Positions 19,492-29,332 are shown, counted from the first letter of the stretch. The stretch: DNA of 64,000 bases from Sulfuriferula sp. (GCA_031291235.1 JARLJL010000006.1:523940-587939), one strand, 5' to 3'. The notes: generated by a model from the letters alone, not told the origin. Made by a program: numbers and translations.

Positions 19492-20124
19492 TCAATAAGC
19501 TACTTGTACCGGGTCCAGACTCCTCCACAAATACCATGTGGCAACCGAGCGCCAGGGCCGCCATAGTTCGCCGTGCAAGCGCAACCGGGCTTTGGAGTGC
19601 GGCAAGGTATGCGGATAATGCAGCGCTATCGCTCGTTGCAGGCCGATATCGTCTACCGGCAGCACATCCGGACGCAGCAGGTTGAACATCAGGAACATCT
19701 CTGCGCTCCACTGCCCTATGCCGCGGATTTGCGTGAGGCTGGCGATGATTTCGGCATCCGTCATCGCATTCCAGCTATCCGGCGTAACCAGCCCTGTGAC
19801 GAAATGCCGCGCCAGATCGTGCAAATATTCAACCTTGCGCTGCGAATAACCGCAAGCCCGTAAATCCGCAACCGATTGCGCCGCAATATCGGCAGGCGTA
19901 ACTGCGCTCAGATTGCGCAAGCGCTGCCATATGGTATCGGCCGCCTTGATCGAAATCTGCTGGCCGGTAATCGCCCGCGCCAATGTCTCGAACGCATCGC
20001 CGCGGCTTTGCAGTTGCACATTGGGGAAACGCGCGATCAATTCCGCCATGACCGCATCGGTCTGCGCCAGCTGCATGGTTGCCAATGACCAATAGTCGGG
20101 CTGGAGATGATTGGCATCGCTCAT
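19492..20124 (-). CDS. AlkA-type DNA-3-methyladenine glycosylase II
   Basis: 210-residue base-excision repair glycosylase of the HhH-GPD superfamily. It shows TLARAITGQQISIKAADTIWQR, the helix-hairpin-helix LTQIRGIGQWSAEMFLMF and the catalytic Asp in LPVDDIGLQRAI. It lacks the N-terminal domain of E. coli AlkA, matching the short bacterial form, and ends with the PWRSVATWYLWRSLD tail common to that form. Confidence 0.92.
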   Translation of the reverse strand: MSDANHLQPDYWSLATMQLAQTDAVMAELIARFPNVQLQSRGDAFETLARAITGQQISIKAADTIWQRLRNLSAVTPADIAAQSVADLRACGYSQRKVEYLHDLARHFVTGLVTPDSWNAMTDAEIIASLTQIRGIGQWSAEMFLMFNLLRPDVLPVDDIGLQRAIALHYPHTLPHSKARLRLHGELWRPWRSVATWYLWRSLDPVQVAY

Positions 20125-20147
20125 GGCATAGTTGCGCCCATATTATT

Positions 20148-20474
20148 TTATTTGTACATGCCCAGATGTACCCGAATCGCGTCTTCAACCGCCATCATGT
20201 CCGGCTTGGACAAGGTATCGAACTGACTCTTCAAACGCACTTTGTCCGCTGCCATAATCTGGTCGGCCATGGCCTTGCCCTGTTTACCTGCAATGCTGAC
20301 CAGCGCCTCGCCGGGGTACTGCCGATCGGCGTTACTGGTCAACGGCACGACAACAACCCGCGCCAGATTCCGGTTAGCTGCATCATTACTGACAATCACC
20401 GCCGGGCGCGTCTTGCGAATCTCGCTACCTACAGCAGGATCGAACTCCACCCACCAGACTTCACCGCGCTTCAT
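20148..20474 (-). CDS. MazF-like endoribonuclease toxin
   Basis: 108-residue PemK/MazF toxin: MKRGEVWWVEFDPAVGSEIRKTRPAVIVSNDAAN, VVVVPLTSN and MADQIMAADKVRLKSQFDTLS carry the Arg and Ser/Thr residues used for mRNA cleavage. The ATG at 20474 gives the canonical N-terminus; a reading from 20582 runs into the antitoxin in another frame. It overlaps the end of the antitoxin gene by 14 bp. Confidence 0.92.
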   Translation of the reverse strand: MKRGEVWWVEFDPAVGSEIRKTRPAVIVSNDAANRNLARVVVVPLTSNADRQYPGEALVSIAGKQGKAMADQIMAADKVRLKSQFDTLSKPDMMAVEDAIRVHLGMYK

Positions 20475-20691
20475 CAGCCATGTCCCCGATAAGCGCATTA
20501 CTCCACTCACCTGCCTCGGCCTCGCGTTCCTTGTCGGCAGCCATTGCCCGATATCCCTCATCCAGCACGCCATCCAGCACATATGGTCGAACCAGGTCCT
20601 CGATGAACTGACTTATGCGCCGCTTGCCGACAGTCCTGTACAACCCCTCATACACTACCTCATCAAGTGTAATCGTCATTTTTTTATGCAT
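20461..20691 (-). CDS. Ribbon-helix-helix antitoxin paired with the MazF-like toxin
   Basis: 76-residue protein: MHKKMTITLDEVVYEGLYRTVGKRRISQFIEDLVRPYVL fits a ribbon-helix-helix DNA-binding domain, followed by an acidic tail that ends in the overlap with the toxin gene. AGGAGA lies 5 nt upstream of the ATG at 20691. It should bind the two perfect palindromes located 16-43 bp upstream. Confidence 0.88.
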   Translation of the reverse strand: MHKKMTITLDEVVYEGLYRTVGKRRISQFIEDLVRPYVLDGVLDEGYRAMAADKEREAEAGEWSNALIGDMADEAR

Positions 20692-20706
20692 ACTGCTCTC
20701 CTAAAC

Positions 20707-20734
20707 ACGTTATACGTATAACGTACAATTGTAC
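20707..20734 (-). promoter_or_regulatory. Two overlapping perfect palindromes, likely TA operator
   Basis: ACGTTATACGTATAACGT (20707-20724, 18 bp, perfect) shares two bases with GTACAATTGTAC (20723-20734, 12 bp, perfect). Both lie directly before the antitoxin ribosome site. Such a dyad pair is expected for cooperative binding of ribbon-helix-helix dimers. Confidence 0.8.
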
Positions 20735-20874
20735 CTATTCTAGCAGATTTCGGCAAAATACCGGCGTACTCAAACTTTGGATTTATCATAGCTCCCGGAA
20801 ACATTTGGCATATACTAATCATTAAACAAATAACAATAACGAAATACAATATGAAATAAGCCTTGGAGGTTTAA

Positions 20875-23307
20875 ATGCATAGTTATATCCGCTGGTTTGA
20901 AGATATCGGTATTGATGACATTCCTCTGGTCGGCGGCAAAAACGCCTCACTCGGCGAGATGTACCGAGAATTGACCAGCCAGGGCGTAAAAGTACCCAAC
21001 GGCTTTGCCATTACCGCTACGGCCTATCGCGACCTGCTGGCTCAACCCGGCGTCAGCGAGGCTTTGCACGAGGCACTCGACGAACTCGATCCAAACGACG
21101 TCGCCGACCTCGCCCGCCGCGGTGCGCGCGCACGCGAGATCGTTTATAACGCACCGCTTTCCGCCGACATTAGCGCCCACATACTGCTGTCGTATACCCA
21201 GCTCAAAGCCGAATACGGCGACGGCCTCAGTCTCGCGGTACGCAGCTCGGCCACAGCCGAAGACCTGCCCACCGCCAGCTTCGCCGGACAGCAGGATACC
21301 TACCTCAACATCAGCGGCGACGACGCGCTGATCGAGGCCTGCAAACGCTGTTTCGCCAGCCTGTTTACCGACCGCGCGATCCACTATCGCGTCGATCAGG
21401 GCTTCGACCATTTCAAGATTGCACTGTCTATCGGCGTAATGAAAATGGTGCGATCCGACCTCGCCGCTTCTGGCGTCATGTTTTCGCTCGATACCGAAAC
21501 CGGGTTTCGCGATGTCGTATTCATCACAGCAGCCTACGGCCTCGGCGAAAACGTGGTGCAGGGTGCGGTCGAGCCGGATGAGTTTTACGTCCACAAGCCC
21601 ACTTTCAGCCAGGGCCATCGCATGGTACTGCGCCGCCGGCTGGGCGGCAAAAAGATCAAGATGACCTACACCGCCGCTGCAGGCAGCGTCACCACGCACA
21701 ACGTGCCGACCCCGGCAGCCGACCAGGCGCGTTTTTGCATCAGCGACGATGACGTGCTGACACTAGCCGACTATGCGCTGACCGTGGAACGGCACTACTC
21801 CGGGAAAATCGGCCACGACCGGCCCATGGATATGGAGTGGGCAAAAGACGGACTCGACGGTCAGCTGTACATGGTGCAGGCACGCCCGGAAACCGTCGCT
21901 TCGCAACAGGCAAGCAACATGCTGGAAGCATTCCACCTGGACGGCAGCGGCGAAGTCGCCATTACCGGCCGCGCCGTCGGCGGGCGCATCGCTAGCGGAC
22001 ACGTCAGAGTAATCGACGATGTCGCCCATCTGGCCGAATTCCGCGCCGGCGAAATCCTCGTCGCCGATAACACTTCGCCGGACTGGGAGCCGGTGATGAA
22101 GATCGCCGCTGCCATCGTCACCAATCGCGGCGGGCGCACCTGTCACGCCGCCATCATCGCGCGCGAACTCGGCATTCCCGCCATTGTCGGTGCCGACCAC
22201 GCCACCGCGGCGCTAACAACCGGCGAATCGGCCACAGTCTCTTGCGCCGAAGGCGAGATCGGTTATGTATATCGCGACACCATTCCTTTTCACGTCGAAC
22301 AGACCGACCTCTCGCAGCTGGCACGCCCGGCGACGGAAATCATGATCAATATCGGCAACCCGGATATGGCATTTAAAACCGCGCAACTGCCGAATGACGG
22401 CGTCGGTCTGGCGCGCATGGAATTTATCATCACCCAGGCCATCAAGGCCCACCCGATGGCACTGCTCTACCCCGAACGCATTGCCGACCCGGCCGTGCGC
22501 GAACGCATTGCCGCGCTCACGCAGACTTATGCCAGCGGCGCGGATTTCTTCATCCAGCGTCTGGCCGAGGGCGTCGGCACGCTGGCCGCCGCGTTTTATC
22601 CCAAACCCGTGGTCATGCGCATGTCCGACTTCAAATCCAACGAATATGCATCGCTGCTCGGCGGCAAGGATTTCGAGCCGGACGAAGCCAACCCCATGAT
22701 CGGTTTTCGCGGCGCGTCGCGCTACGCCCACCCGGCTTACGCCGACGGCTTCCGGCTGGAATGTCTGGCCATGAAACGGGTACGCGAAGACATGGGGCTG
22801 ACCAACGTGATACTCATGCTGCCGTTCGTGCGCCGCGTAGCCGAAGCCGATGCGGTGCTGGCGAAAATGGCGGAATTCGGCCTCAAGCGCGGCGACAACG
22901 GCTTGCAAATTTACGCCATGTGCGAAGTGCCGAACAACGTCATCCTGATCGATCAGTTTGCTTCGCGTTTCGACGGTTTTTCCATCGGCTCCAACGACCT
23001 TACCCAGCTCACGCTGGGAGTAGACCGCGACAGCGAGATCGTCGCCTTCGATTACGACGAGCGCGACGATGGCGTCAAGGTCATGATACGGCTGGCAGTG
23101 GAGGGCTGTCGCCGCAACGGCATCCATTCCGGCCTGTGCGGCCAAGCGCCGTCCGATTACCCGGAGATGGCCGAATTCCTGGTCGAGCTCGGCATCGATT
23201 CGATCAGTCTCAACCCGGACAGCGTGCTTGCCACCACCCGTCGCATACTCGCGCTGGAAACCAGACTGGGACGAACATCCCGCACACAGATGGGAGTAGC
23301 AGCATGA
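20875..23307 (+). CDS. ppsA: Phosphoenolpyruvate synthase
   Basis: 810-residue enzyme converting pyruvate, ATP and water to PEP, AMP and phosphate. The N-terminal ATP-grasp domain (VGGKNASLGEMYRELTSQGVKVPNGFAIT), the swivelling domain with the phospho-His in NRGGRTCHAAIIAREL, and the C-terminal TIM barrel (GSNDLTQLTLGVDRDS, GICGQ-type SGLCGQAPSD) are all present. A strong GGAGG lies 7 nt before the ATG. The next gene begins inside its stop codon (ATGA). Confidence 0.97.
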   Translation: MHSYIRWFEDIGIDDIPLVGGKNASLGEMYRELTSQGVKVPNGFAITATAYRDLLAQPGVSEALHEALDELDPNDVADLARRGARAREIVYNAPLSADISAHILLSYTQLKAEYGDGLSLAVRSSATAEDLPTASFAGQQDTYLNISGDDALIEACKRCFASLFTDRAIHYRVDQGFDHFKIALSIGVMKMVRSDLAASGVMFSLDTETGFRDVVFITAAYGLGENVVQGAVEPDEFYVHKPTFSQGHRMVLRRRLGGKKIKMTYTAAAGSVTTHNVPTPAADQARFCISDDDVLTLADYALTVERHYSGKIGHDRPMDMEWAKDGLDGQLYMVQARPETVASQQASNMLEAFHLDGSGEVAITGRAVGGRIASGHVRVIDDVAHLAEFRAGEILVADNTSPDWEPVMKIAAAIVTNRGGRTCHAAIIARELGIPAIVGADHATAALTTGESATVSCAEGEIGYVYRDTIPFHVEQTDLSQLARPATEIMINIGNPDMAFKTAQLPNDGVGLARMEFIITQAIKAHPMALLYPERIADPAVRERIAALTQTYASGADFFIQRLAEGVGTLAAAFYPKPVVMRMSDFKSNEYASLLGGKDFEPDEANPMIGFRGASRYAHPAYADGFRLECLAMKRVREDMGLTNVILMLPFVRRVAEADAVLAKMAEFGLKRGDNGLQIYAMCEVPNNVILIDQFASRFDGFSIGSNDLTQLTLGVDRDSEIVAFDYDERDDGVKVMIRLAVEGCRRNGIHSGLCGQAPSDYPEMAEFLVELGIDSISLNPDSVLATTRRILALETRLGRTSRTQMGVAA

Positions 23308-24689
23308 ATCTGTCATTTCACGGCGCCGACCGCGGCGTAACCGGCTCCTGCCACATGGTGACCTGCGCCGGCAAAAACATCCTGATCGATTGCGGCATGT
23401 ATCAGGGCGGACACGAGCTGGATGAGGAAAATGCCGAACCGTTCGGCTTCGACCCCGCCGATATCGATTACGTGCTGCTCACCCACGCCCATCTGGACCA
23501 CTGCGGACGTTTACCGCTGCTGGTCAAGCGCGGTTTTCGCGGCGAAATCGTCACCACTGCCGCCACCCGCGCACTGGCGCGCGTAGTGATGATGGATGCC
23601 GCCGGTCTGCAGGAAGACGAAGCGCGTTACCGTGCACGCAAACACAAGCGCCATGGCGAACAGAATGCCGACGAGCCGCTCTACACTACGCTGGACGCAC
23701 TCAATACGCTGGAATACTTCGGCCGTAGCGCCCGATACGGCGTACCGCTGGACATCGCGCCCGGCATCATCGCCACTTTTCTGGATGCCGGCCATATACT
23801 CGGCTCGGCCAGCGTATTGATGGATCTCACTGAAGGCACCAAACACTGCACGGTCGCTTTCTCCGGCGATCTCGGCAACGCCGGCAGGAAGCTGCTGCAC
23901 GACCCGGTACCGCCGCTGCACGCCGACGTCGTAGTCATGGAAACGACTTACGGCGACCGCCTGCACAAATCGCTGACAGCATCGATCGCCGAACTATATC
24001 AGGCCATTAACGATGCGCTACAGCGCGGCGGCAACATCATCATCCCCACTTTCGCGCTGGAGCGCACACAGGAGCTGTTGTATTTTCTGCGCGAGGGGAT
24101 AGAACAAGGCGAATTACCGCGTTCCATGCAGGTATTTCTGGATTCGCCGATGGCGATTTCAGCTACCGAAATATTCAGGCATTTTCCGGACTGCTACAAG
24201 AAAACCGCTACCGCACTGTTTCGCCAGGGCCACGACCCGTTCAGCCTGCCGGGGCTGCACTTTACCCGCGAAACGGCGCAAAGCATGGCCATCAACACAA
24301 TTGCCGGCGGCGCAATCATCATGGCCGGATCGGGCATGTGCACCGGCGGCCGGGTACGCCATCATCTCAAGCACAACCTGTGGCGCAACGATTCCAGCGT
24401 GATCTTCGTCGGCTTTGCCGCACAAGGCACGCTGGCGCGGCAGATCATCGACGGCGCGAAGACTGTCAAAATTTTCGGCGAAGAGATTGCAGTCAAAGCC
24501 AGGGTCTATACCATCAACGGCTTTTCCGCCCATGCCGACCGCGACGAGCTGCTGGCCTGGCATCATCACATCAAGCCGGCGCGTACCTTTCTGGTACACG
24601 GCGAAGAAACAGTAATGCAGTCGTTCGGCGGGCTATTGAAAAACACCGAAGTTTACATGCCCATGCGCAACCAGGTTTTCGCCCTCTGA
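23304..24689 (+). CDS. Beta-CASP metallo-beta-lactamase-fold ribonuclease
   Basis: 461-residue protein of the CPSF73-like family. It has the metal motif HAHLDHCGRLPLL, the DAGHILGSAS and FSGDLG motifs, the beta-CASP domain, GSGMCTGGRVRHHL and the C-terminal RNA-metabolising MBL motif FSAHADRDELLAW. These enzymes process RNA ends. It overlaps the ppsA stop by 4 bp, so the two are translationally coupled; a functional link to gluconeogenesis is not obvious. Confidence 0.92.
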   Translation: MNLSFHGADRGVTGSCHMVTCAGKNILIDCGMYQGGHELDEENAEPFGFDPADIDYVLLTHAHLDHCGRLPLLVKRGFRGEIVTTAATRALARVVMMDAAGLQEDEARYRARKHKRHGEQNADEPLYTTLDALNTLEYFGRSARYGVPLDIAPGIIATFLDAGHILGSASVLMDLTEGTKHCTVAFSGDLGNAGRKLLHDPVPPLHADVVVMETTYGDRLHKSLTASIAELYQAINDALQRGGNIIIPTFALERTQELLYFLREGIEQGELPRSMQVFLDSPMAISATEIFRHFPDCYKKTATALFRQGHDPFSLPGLHFTRETAQSMAINTIAGGAIIMAGSGMCTGGRVRHHLKHNLWRNDSSVIFVGFAAQGTLARQIIDGAKTVKIFGEEIAVKARVYTINGFSAHADRDELLAWHHHIKPARTFLVHGEETVMQSFGGLLKNTEVYMPMRNQVFAL

Positions 24690-24693
24690 CACC

Positions 24694-25965
24694 ATGACGC
24701 TATTTACCTTGCCTGAAATCCCCCCCATGCTGGTGGCGCTCGTCGCCACCGTAGCGTTCGGGTTCGTTATCGGACTGGAAGTCCACAGCTACCGCCGCGC
24801 CAGAAATCAGGATCTGGGCTTCGGCACCACGCGCACCCTGACATTGCTGGCGGTCATGGGATTCGTGCTTGCCGTGCTCGACCCCAGCTTGCAACTGTTC
24901 ATGGGCGGCCTGCTCATCATCGCCGGATTGCTGGCGCTGCAATACTGGCACCGGCTGGCCGCAGGGGAGCAAAGCCTGCTGCCGACGTTCATTGGCTTGC
25001 TGACCTATCTGCTGGGCCCGCTGGCGCTGCAACAGCCTCTATGGCTGATGATCCTGTACGTCGTGGTGGTGCTGATACTGCTCGGCGAAAAGCCCGGCAT
25101 CCGCCACTTCTCCGACACCTTCCGCAGCACAGAGGCCGTGACGCTGGCCAAATTCATGATCATGGCGGGGCTGATACTGCCCATGCTGCCGGACCAGCCC
25201 ATTGCCAGTTTCATCAGCGTCACCTATAGCCAGCTATGGCTCTCGGTGGTCGTGGTGTCGAGCATCTCCTACCTCAGCTACGTCGCGCAAACCTATTTCT
25301 TCCCCAATAACGGCGTGCTGCTGGCCGGCATACTCGGCGGACTGTATTCCAGCACCGCGGCCACTGTCGTACTCAGCCGACGTGCGCAAAGCGCCGGTGC
25401 CAATGACCGGCTATACGCACCGGCCATTATTCTGGCGACAGCAATGATGTATATACGGCTGATGGCGCTGATCCTCATCCTCGGCCATACTGCCATGGCG
25501 CTGCAACTGGCAGTCCCCTTTACCGTCATTGTGATCGCGTCGCTACTCATTGCCTGGCGGCTGTACCGCCGCGTAGCCGGCATCAGCAATAAGGACGACG
25601 ACATGACTACGCCCGCGCGCCACCCGCTGGAATTCTCCACCGCCGTGCTGTTCGCCGTGTTATTCGTATTCTTTGCCGGGCTGACGCAGGCAGTCATCGC
25701 CCACTACGGCAGCGCCGGCTTGCACTGGCTGTCGTTCGCCATCGGCTTCAGCGATATCGACCCATTTATCCTCGCCTTGCTGGCGGGCAAATACAGCATA
25801 GACCTGAACACGATTACCGCAGCCATCATCATCGCTACCGCCAGCAACAATCTGCTCAAGGCCGCCTACACCATCGGCCTGGCACGCAATCGCATGGTCG
25901 TGCCGGCTGCGCTGTGGCTAGGCTTGACCGGCATCATTTCCATCAGTTACGTTTATCTGAAATAA
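24694..25965 (+). CDS. MgtC/SapB-DUF4010 family membrane protein
   Basis: 423-residue polytopic protein with about 12 hydrophobic segments. The N-terminus ([22 protein letters not shown], then [19 protein letters not shown]) matches the MgtC-like half, and the rest ([30 protein letters not shown]) matches DUF4010. Transport or stress roles have been proposed for relatives but the substrate is unknown. It starts 4 bp after the MBL gene and is probably in the same operon. Confidence 0.85.
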   Translation: MTLFTLPEIPPMLVALVATVAFGFVIGLEVHSYRRARNQDLGFGTTRTLTLLAVMGFVLAVLDPSLQLFMGGLLIIAGLLALQYWHRLAAGEQSLLPTFIGLLTYLLGPLALQQPLWLMILYVVVVLILLGEKPGIRHFSDTFRSTEAVTLAKFMIMAGLILPMLPDQPIASFISVTYSQLWLSVVVVSSISYLSYVAQTYFFPNNGVLLAGILGGLYSSTAATVVLSRRAQSAGANDRLYAPAIILATAMMYIRLMALILILGHTAMALQLAVPFTVIVIASLLIAWRLYRRVAGISNKDDDMTTPARHPLEFSTAVLFAVLFVFFAGLTQAVIAHYGSAGLHWLSFAIGFSDIDPFILALLAGKYSIDLNTITAAIIIATASNNLLKAAYTIGLARNRMVVPAALWLGLTGIISISYVYLK

Positions 25966-25978
25966 CCAGGGGTACATC

Positions 25979-26920
25979 ATGCAATTCAGGGATTACTACC
26001 AGATTCTCGGCGTAGCCAAAACCGCTACGGCGGACGAGATCAAGAAAGCCTACCGCAAGCTGGCGCGCAAATACCACCCCGACGTCAGCAAGGAACCCGA
26101 TGCCGAAAAGAAAATGAAAGAGGTCAACGAAGCCAATGAAGTGCTCTCCGACCCGGAAAAACGCGCCGCCTACGATCAGGTAGGCCAGGGTTACCGGCCC
26201 GGACAGGACTTTCAGCCGCCGCCGAACTGGGATGCCGGTTTCGAATTTTCCGGCGGGGGATTCTCCGGCGTGGACATGGGCGACGCCAGCGACTTCTTCT
26301 CCCAGCTGTTCGGCCAGGCAGGTGCGCGCGGCAAGCGCAGCAGCCACTATCAATCGCGCGGCGAAGACCATCATGCCAAAATCGTCATCGAATTGCAGGA
26401 TGCCTATGCCGGCGCAACGCGCAGCATCACCCTGCAAGCCCCCGACGTCGATGCGCAAGGCCGCGTCTTCACCAAAGAGCACGTTATCAACGTACGCATC
26501 CCCAAAGGCGTCAAAGCCGGGCAGCACATCCGCCTGAACGGCCAGGGCAGCCCTGGCTTCGGCGGCGGCCCGGCAGGCGATCTCTATCTGGAAATACAGT
26601 TCAGGCCCGATGCGCGCTATCGCGTCGAAGAACGCGACGTCTATGAAACCGTGCCGGTTACGCCGTGGGAAGCCGCACTCGGCGCCAGCATCGAAGTCGC
26701 CACGCCGTCAGGCAATGTGCAGGTCAAAATCCCCGCCAACTCGCAAAGCGGACGCAAGCTGCGCCTCAAGGCGCGCGGCATCCCCGGCGAACCCGCAGGC
26801 GACCTGTACCTGCTGCTGGAAATCGCCCTGCCGCCCGCCGACACCGAAGCCGCACGCCAGCTATACGAAACCATGGCACGCGAGCTCGCCTTCAATCCAC
26901 GCAGCAAAATGGGAGTATAA
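25979..26920 (+). CDS. cbpA: CbpA-type DnaJ co-chaperone
   Basis: 313-residue J-domain protein. J domain at residues 5-70 with the HPD motif ([10 protein letters not shown]), a Gly/Phe-rich region near 80-115, then two C-terminal substrate-binding domains; the Cys-rich zinc finger of DnaJ is absent, which defines the CbpA class. It stimulates Hsp70 and can bind curved DNA in E. coli. The modulator cbpM follows 2 bp downstream. Confidence 0.94.
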   Translation: MQFRDYYQILGVAKTATADEIKKAYRKLARKYHPDVSKEPDAEKKMKEVNEANEVLSDPEKRAAYDQVGQGYRPGQDFQPPPNWDAGFEFSGGGFSGVDMGDASDFFSQLFGQAGARGKRSSHYQSRGEDHHAKIVIELQDAYAGATRSITLQAPDVDAQGRVFTKEHVINVRIPKGVKAGQHIRLNGQGSPGFGGGPAGDLYLEIQFRPDARYRVEERDVYETVPVTPWEAALGASIEVATPSGNVQVKIPANSQSGRKLRLKARGIPGEPAGDLYLLLEIALPPADTEAARQLYETMARELAFNPRSKMGV

Positions 26921-26922
26921 AC

Positions 26923-27228
26923 ATGACTATCACCGCTATTGTCATCGACGACCTACAACTCGATCTGGCCGATCTCGCCCACAGCTGCGGCGTCAGCCAG
27001 GAATGGGTCGTCGAGCGCGTACACGCCGGCCTGCTCTGCACCCCCATGAATCCAGGCCAGGTGCGTTTCACCAGCGCAGAGCTCACCCGCGCCCGCCGCC
27101 TGCGCAACATCGAACGCAACTTCGACGCCAACCCGGAACTGGCCGCGCTGGTGGTGGATATGATGGAAGAAATCGAACGGCTAAAGGGTCAGATTAACCG
27201 CATCGAAGATAACTGCGTGGACTTGTAA
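26923..27228 (+). CDS. cbpM: Chaperone modulator CbpM
   Basis: 101-residue MerR-like helical protein: LDLADLAHSCGVSQEWVVERVHAGLL, RFTSAELTRARRLRNIERNFDANPELAALVVDMMEEI. It inhibits CbpA activities by binding its J domain. The ATG at 26923 with GGGAG upstream is chosen; a reading from 26665 overlaps cbpA in another frame and is spurious. Confidence 0.93.
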   Translation: MTITAIVIDDLQLDLADLAHSCGVSQEWVVERVHAGLLCTPMNPGQVRFTSAELTRARRLRNIERNFDANPELAALVVDMMEEIERLKGQINRIEDNCVDL

Positions 27229-27257
27229 TCCATAAACTTAAGTGGGTACAAACATTC

Positions 27258-28016
27258 ATGCTCAAATCACTCTTTATACAACTGTGGTGGATATTCCCTC
27301 TTCTCATTGCAGGCGTTGTTATTAAAACGCCATGGTTTAAGGGGCTCTTTGGCGAATGGTTGATTAGGCTGTCCGCTAAGCTTCTCCTGGATACAAAGGA
27401 GTACCGTCCGATTCACAATGTCACGCTTAAAACACCCTACGGAACAACGCAAATCGATCACATCTTTGTGTCACGTTTTGGCGTATTCGTCATCGAAACA
27501 AAAAACTACAGCGGCTGGATTTTTGGCGATGAGCATCAGCCCATGTGGACACAGAGGATTTTCAGAAAAACCAGTCAATTTCAAAACCCGCTTCGCCAAA
27601 ACCATAAGCATGTCAAAGCTCTGGAAGCCTTACTACATCTTCCGACAGAGCAAATTCACTCTATTGTTGTCTTTGTCGGCGGAAGCGAGTTCAAGACAAA
27701 GATGCCGTCAAACGTCACTTATGCAGGTGGATATATTTCGTACATCAAATCAAAGACCGAAATTTTTCTGTCACTTTCCGAGGTTGATTCAGTTACCACC
27801 GCAATTAGCACCGGCAAAATGCCCCAGTCGCACGCCACAAATCGTGAACATGTCCAGAATATTCAACGTCGCTTAGATCTCGGCACGCCAAGATCATGTC
27901 CAAAATGTGGGGCGCAAATGGTTCTACGAACCGCAAACAGAGGGGACAGCGCGGGTAGCAAGTTTTGGGGGTGCTCCGCTTTTCCAAAATGCCGTAATAT
28001 CCAGAAAGTCACTTAA
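27258..28016 (+). CDS. NERD nuclease-related protein with a topoisomerase-type zinc finger
   Basis: 252 residues: one N-terminal membrane segment (about 6-23), a NERD domain (YGTTQIDHIFVSRFGVFVIETKNYSGWIFG, with the Asp and ETKN nuclease-like motif, then RQNHKHVKALEALL), and a C-terminal four-Cys zinc finger (CPKCGAQMVLR, WGCSAFPKCRNI) like those at topoisomerase I tails. More AT-rich than its neighbours. NERD proteins occur in defence and mobile contexts, but no activity has been set for this architecture. It lies next to a BrnTA pair. Confidence 0.87.
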   Translation: MLKSLFIQLWWIFPLLIAGVVIKTPWFKGLFGEWLIRLSAKLLLDTKEYRPIHNVTLKTPYGTTQIDHIFVSRFGVFVIETKNYSGWIFGDEHQPMWTQRIFRKTSQFQNPLRQNHKHVKALEALLHLPTEQIHSIVVFVGGSEFKTKMPSNVTYAGGYISYIKSKTEIFLSLSEVDSVTTAISTGKMPQSHATNREHVQNIQRRLDLGTPRSCPKCGAQMVLRTANRGDSAGSKFWGCSAFPKCRNIQKVT

Positions 28017-28120
28017 CCCGTGCTTAAAGCGTATCTCGAAAATCCAAGGTAGCTTTGTAACATTCTCGCCGAAAGCTGGATATATTTTTACCGGATACGA
28101 ACCGTTCTCACAGAACAATC

Positions 28121-28154
28121 CATATGAACATATGGCTATTTACATGGTCATATG
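28121..28154 (+). promoter_or_regulatory. Three CATATG hexamers upstream of brnT
   Basis: Perfect CATATG palindromes at 28121-28126, 28129-28134 and 28149-28154, the last 13 bp before the brnT start and overlapping a possible -10 (TATGTT). They are candidates for BrnA autoregulatory sites. Confidence 0.5.
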
Positions 28155-28167
28155 TTAGTCTCGTCTT

Positions 28168-28458
28168 ATGGCAAAAACTCATTTTGAGTGGGACTCCGAA
28201 AAAGATTCCGCGAATCAACAGAAACACGGCGTTTCATTTACGCTTGCTCAATATGCCTTTGCCGATCCGCAACGCGTCATCGCCAGGGATGACAGCCACA
28301 GCCAGTCAGAAGAACGTTTCTACTGTTTCGGTGAAGTTGATGGCGGGATTTTAACGGTACGGTTTACCTATCGTGCCTCGATTATTCGTATTATCGGCGC
28401 CGGTTACTGGCGCAAAGGAAAGACAATTTATGAGCGCGAAAATCAAATACACGAATGA
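28168..28458 (+). CDS. brnT: BrnT family ribonuclease toxin
   Basis: 96-residue toxin with the BrnT pattern: FEWDSEKDSANQQKHGVSFTLAQYAFADPQRV, then RFYCFGEVDGGILTVRFTYRASIIRIIGAGYWRKGKTIYE, including the basic and His residues of the RelE-like active site. No clear ribosome site. The toxin comes first and overlaps the antitoxin by 29 bp, the standard BrnT-BrnA order. Confidence 0.92.
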   Translation: MAKTHFEWDSEKDSANQQKHGVSFTLAQYAFADPQRVIARDDSHSQSEERFYCFGEVDGGILTVRFTYRASIIRIIGAGYWRKGKTIYERENQIHE

Positions 28459-28666
28459 GCCATTGGGGAATATCAAAGTCATATCCGACTTCCTCCCTTC
28501 GCCGGCCGAACTGGCTTTTAACGAAGAAGGGGTAAAAATCACTTTGTCGCTAAGCAAAAAAAGCGTGGAATTTTTTAAATCCGAGGCCGCAAAAAATCAT
28601 ACGCAATATCAGCGCATGATTCGTCGTTTGCTTGACGCTTACGTTGACTCCCATAACCCCACATAA
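28430..28666 (+). CDS. brnA: BrnA family antitoxin
   Basis: 78-residue antitoxin. The C-terminal half (GVKITLSLSKKSVEFFKSEAAKNHTQYQRMIRRLLDAYVDSH) is the ribbon-helix-helix DNA-binding domain, the N-terminal half the toxin-binding arm, the reversed domain order that marks BrnA. The ATG at 28430 has AAAGGAA 9 nt upstream. BrnA would neutralise BrnT and repress the operon. Confidence 0.9.
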   Translation: MSAKIKYTNEPLGNIKVISDFLPSPAELAFNEEGVKITLSLSKKSVEFFKSEAAKNHTQYQRMIRRLLDAYVDSHNPT

Positions 28667-28714
28667 ACCATCATTTTTCATGCTGCAATTAAGAATCAAC
28701 CTCGAACCGATTCT

Positions 28715-29332
28715 ATGACGCTAATCAGCCCGCCACACATCCCCAGCACCCAGAAACACAGGCAATGGCCCTTATTGGCCGTTATTGCCAGCGCGTTCAT
28801 CATTTTCGGCCTGTTACCGCCCCCAAACGCCCGCGCAGCCGAGCGCGACACCTATCAAAGCAACGGCATCACTTTCTCGATCGCAGTACGCACGCCGGAG
28901 CAGATCCGCGCTTTTTATGCAGGCAGGGAGTTTCCCGAAGCGGCAATAAATGAAATCGCATCCAGATGCATGCTGACCGTAGGCATACGCAACAACAGCG
29001 GAGACATCGTATGGCTGGAGCCTGCCACATGGCGGTTTGTCACGACGCAAGGCAGCGAAGTGCCGCGGGTCAGCCGCGAAGCCTGGGCGCAGCGCTGGGA
29101 ACAGCTGGCTATCCCGCCGGCGAGCCGCGCCACGTTCGGCTGGACGCAGTTGCCGGAAAGCCGGGATCTGTATCCAGGCGAGACTGCCGGCGGCAATATC
29201 GCCGTGGTGCCGCCTGATGGCGCATTTACGGTAACCGCCGTATTTGCAACCGGCGAGGACAAACGCGGCACGCCGGTCAAATTTGTATCTGCACCGCTGA
29301 CATGCGACAAGCCATCGGAGGTGCAGCCATGA
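28715..29332 (+). CDS. Secreted protein of unknown function
   Basis: 205 residues with a long basic N-terminus, a hydrophobic signal segment (PLLAVIASAFIIFGLLPPP) and a likely cleavage site after ARA near residue 41. The mature part resembles an immunoglobulin-like, mostly beta domain (MLTVGIRNNSGDIVWLEPATWRFVT). The family is not recognised. Its stop overlaps the start of the thioredoxin-like gene by 4 bp, suggesting a periplasmic pair. It has two Cys in the mature part (SRCMLT, LTCDKP) that the neighbour could act on. Confidence 0.7.
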   Translation: MTLISPPHIPSTQKHRQWPLLAVIASAFIIFGLLPPPNARAAERDTYQSNGITFSIAVRTPEQIRAFYAGREFPEAAINEIASRCMLTVGIRNNSGDIVWLEPATWRFVTTQGSEVPRVSREAWAQRWEQLAIPPASRATFGWTQLPESRDLYPGETAGGNIAVVPPDGAFTVTAVFATGEDKRGTPVKFVSAPLTCDKPSEVQP

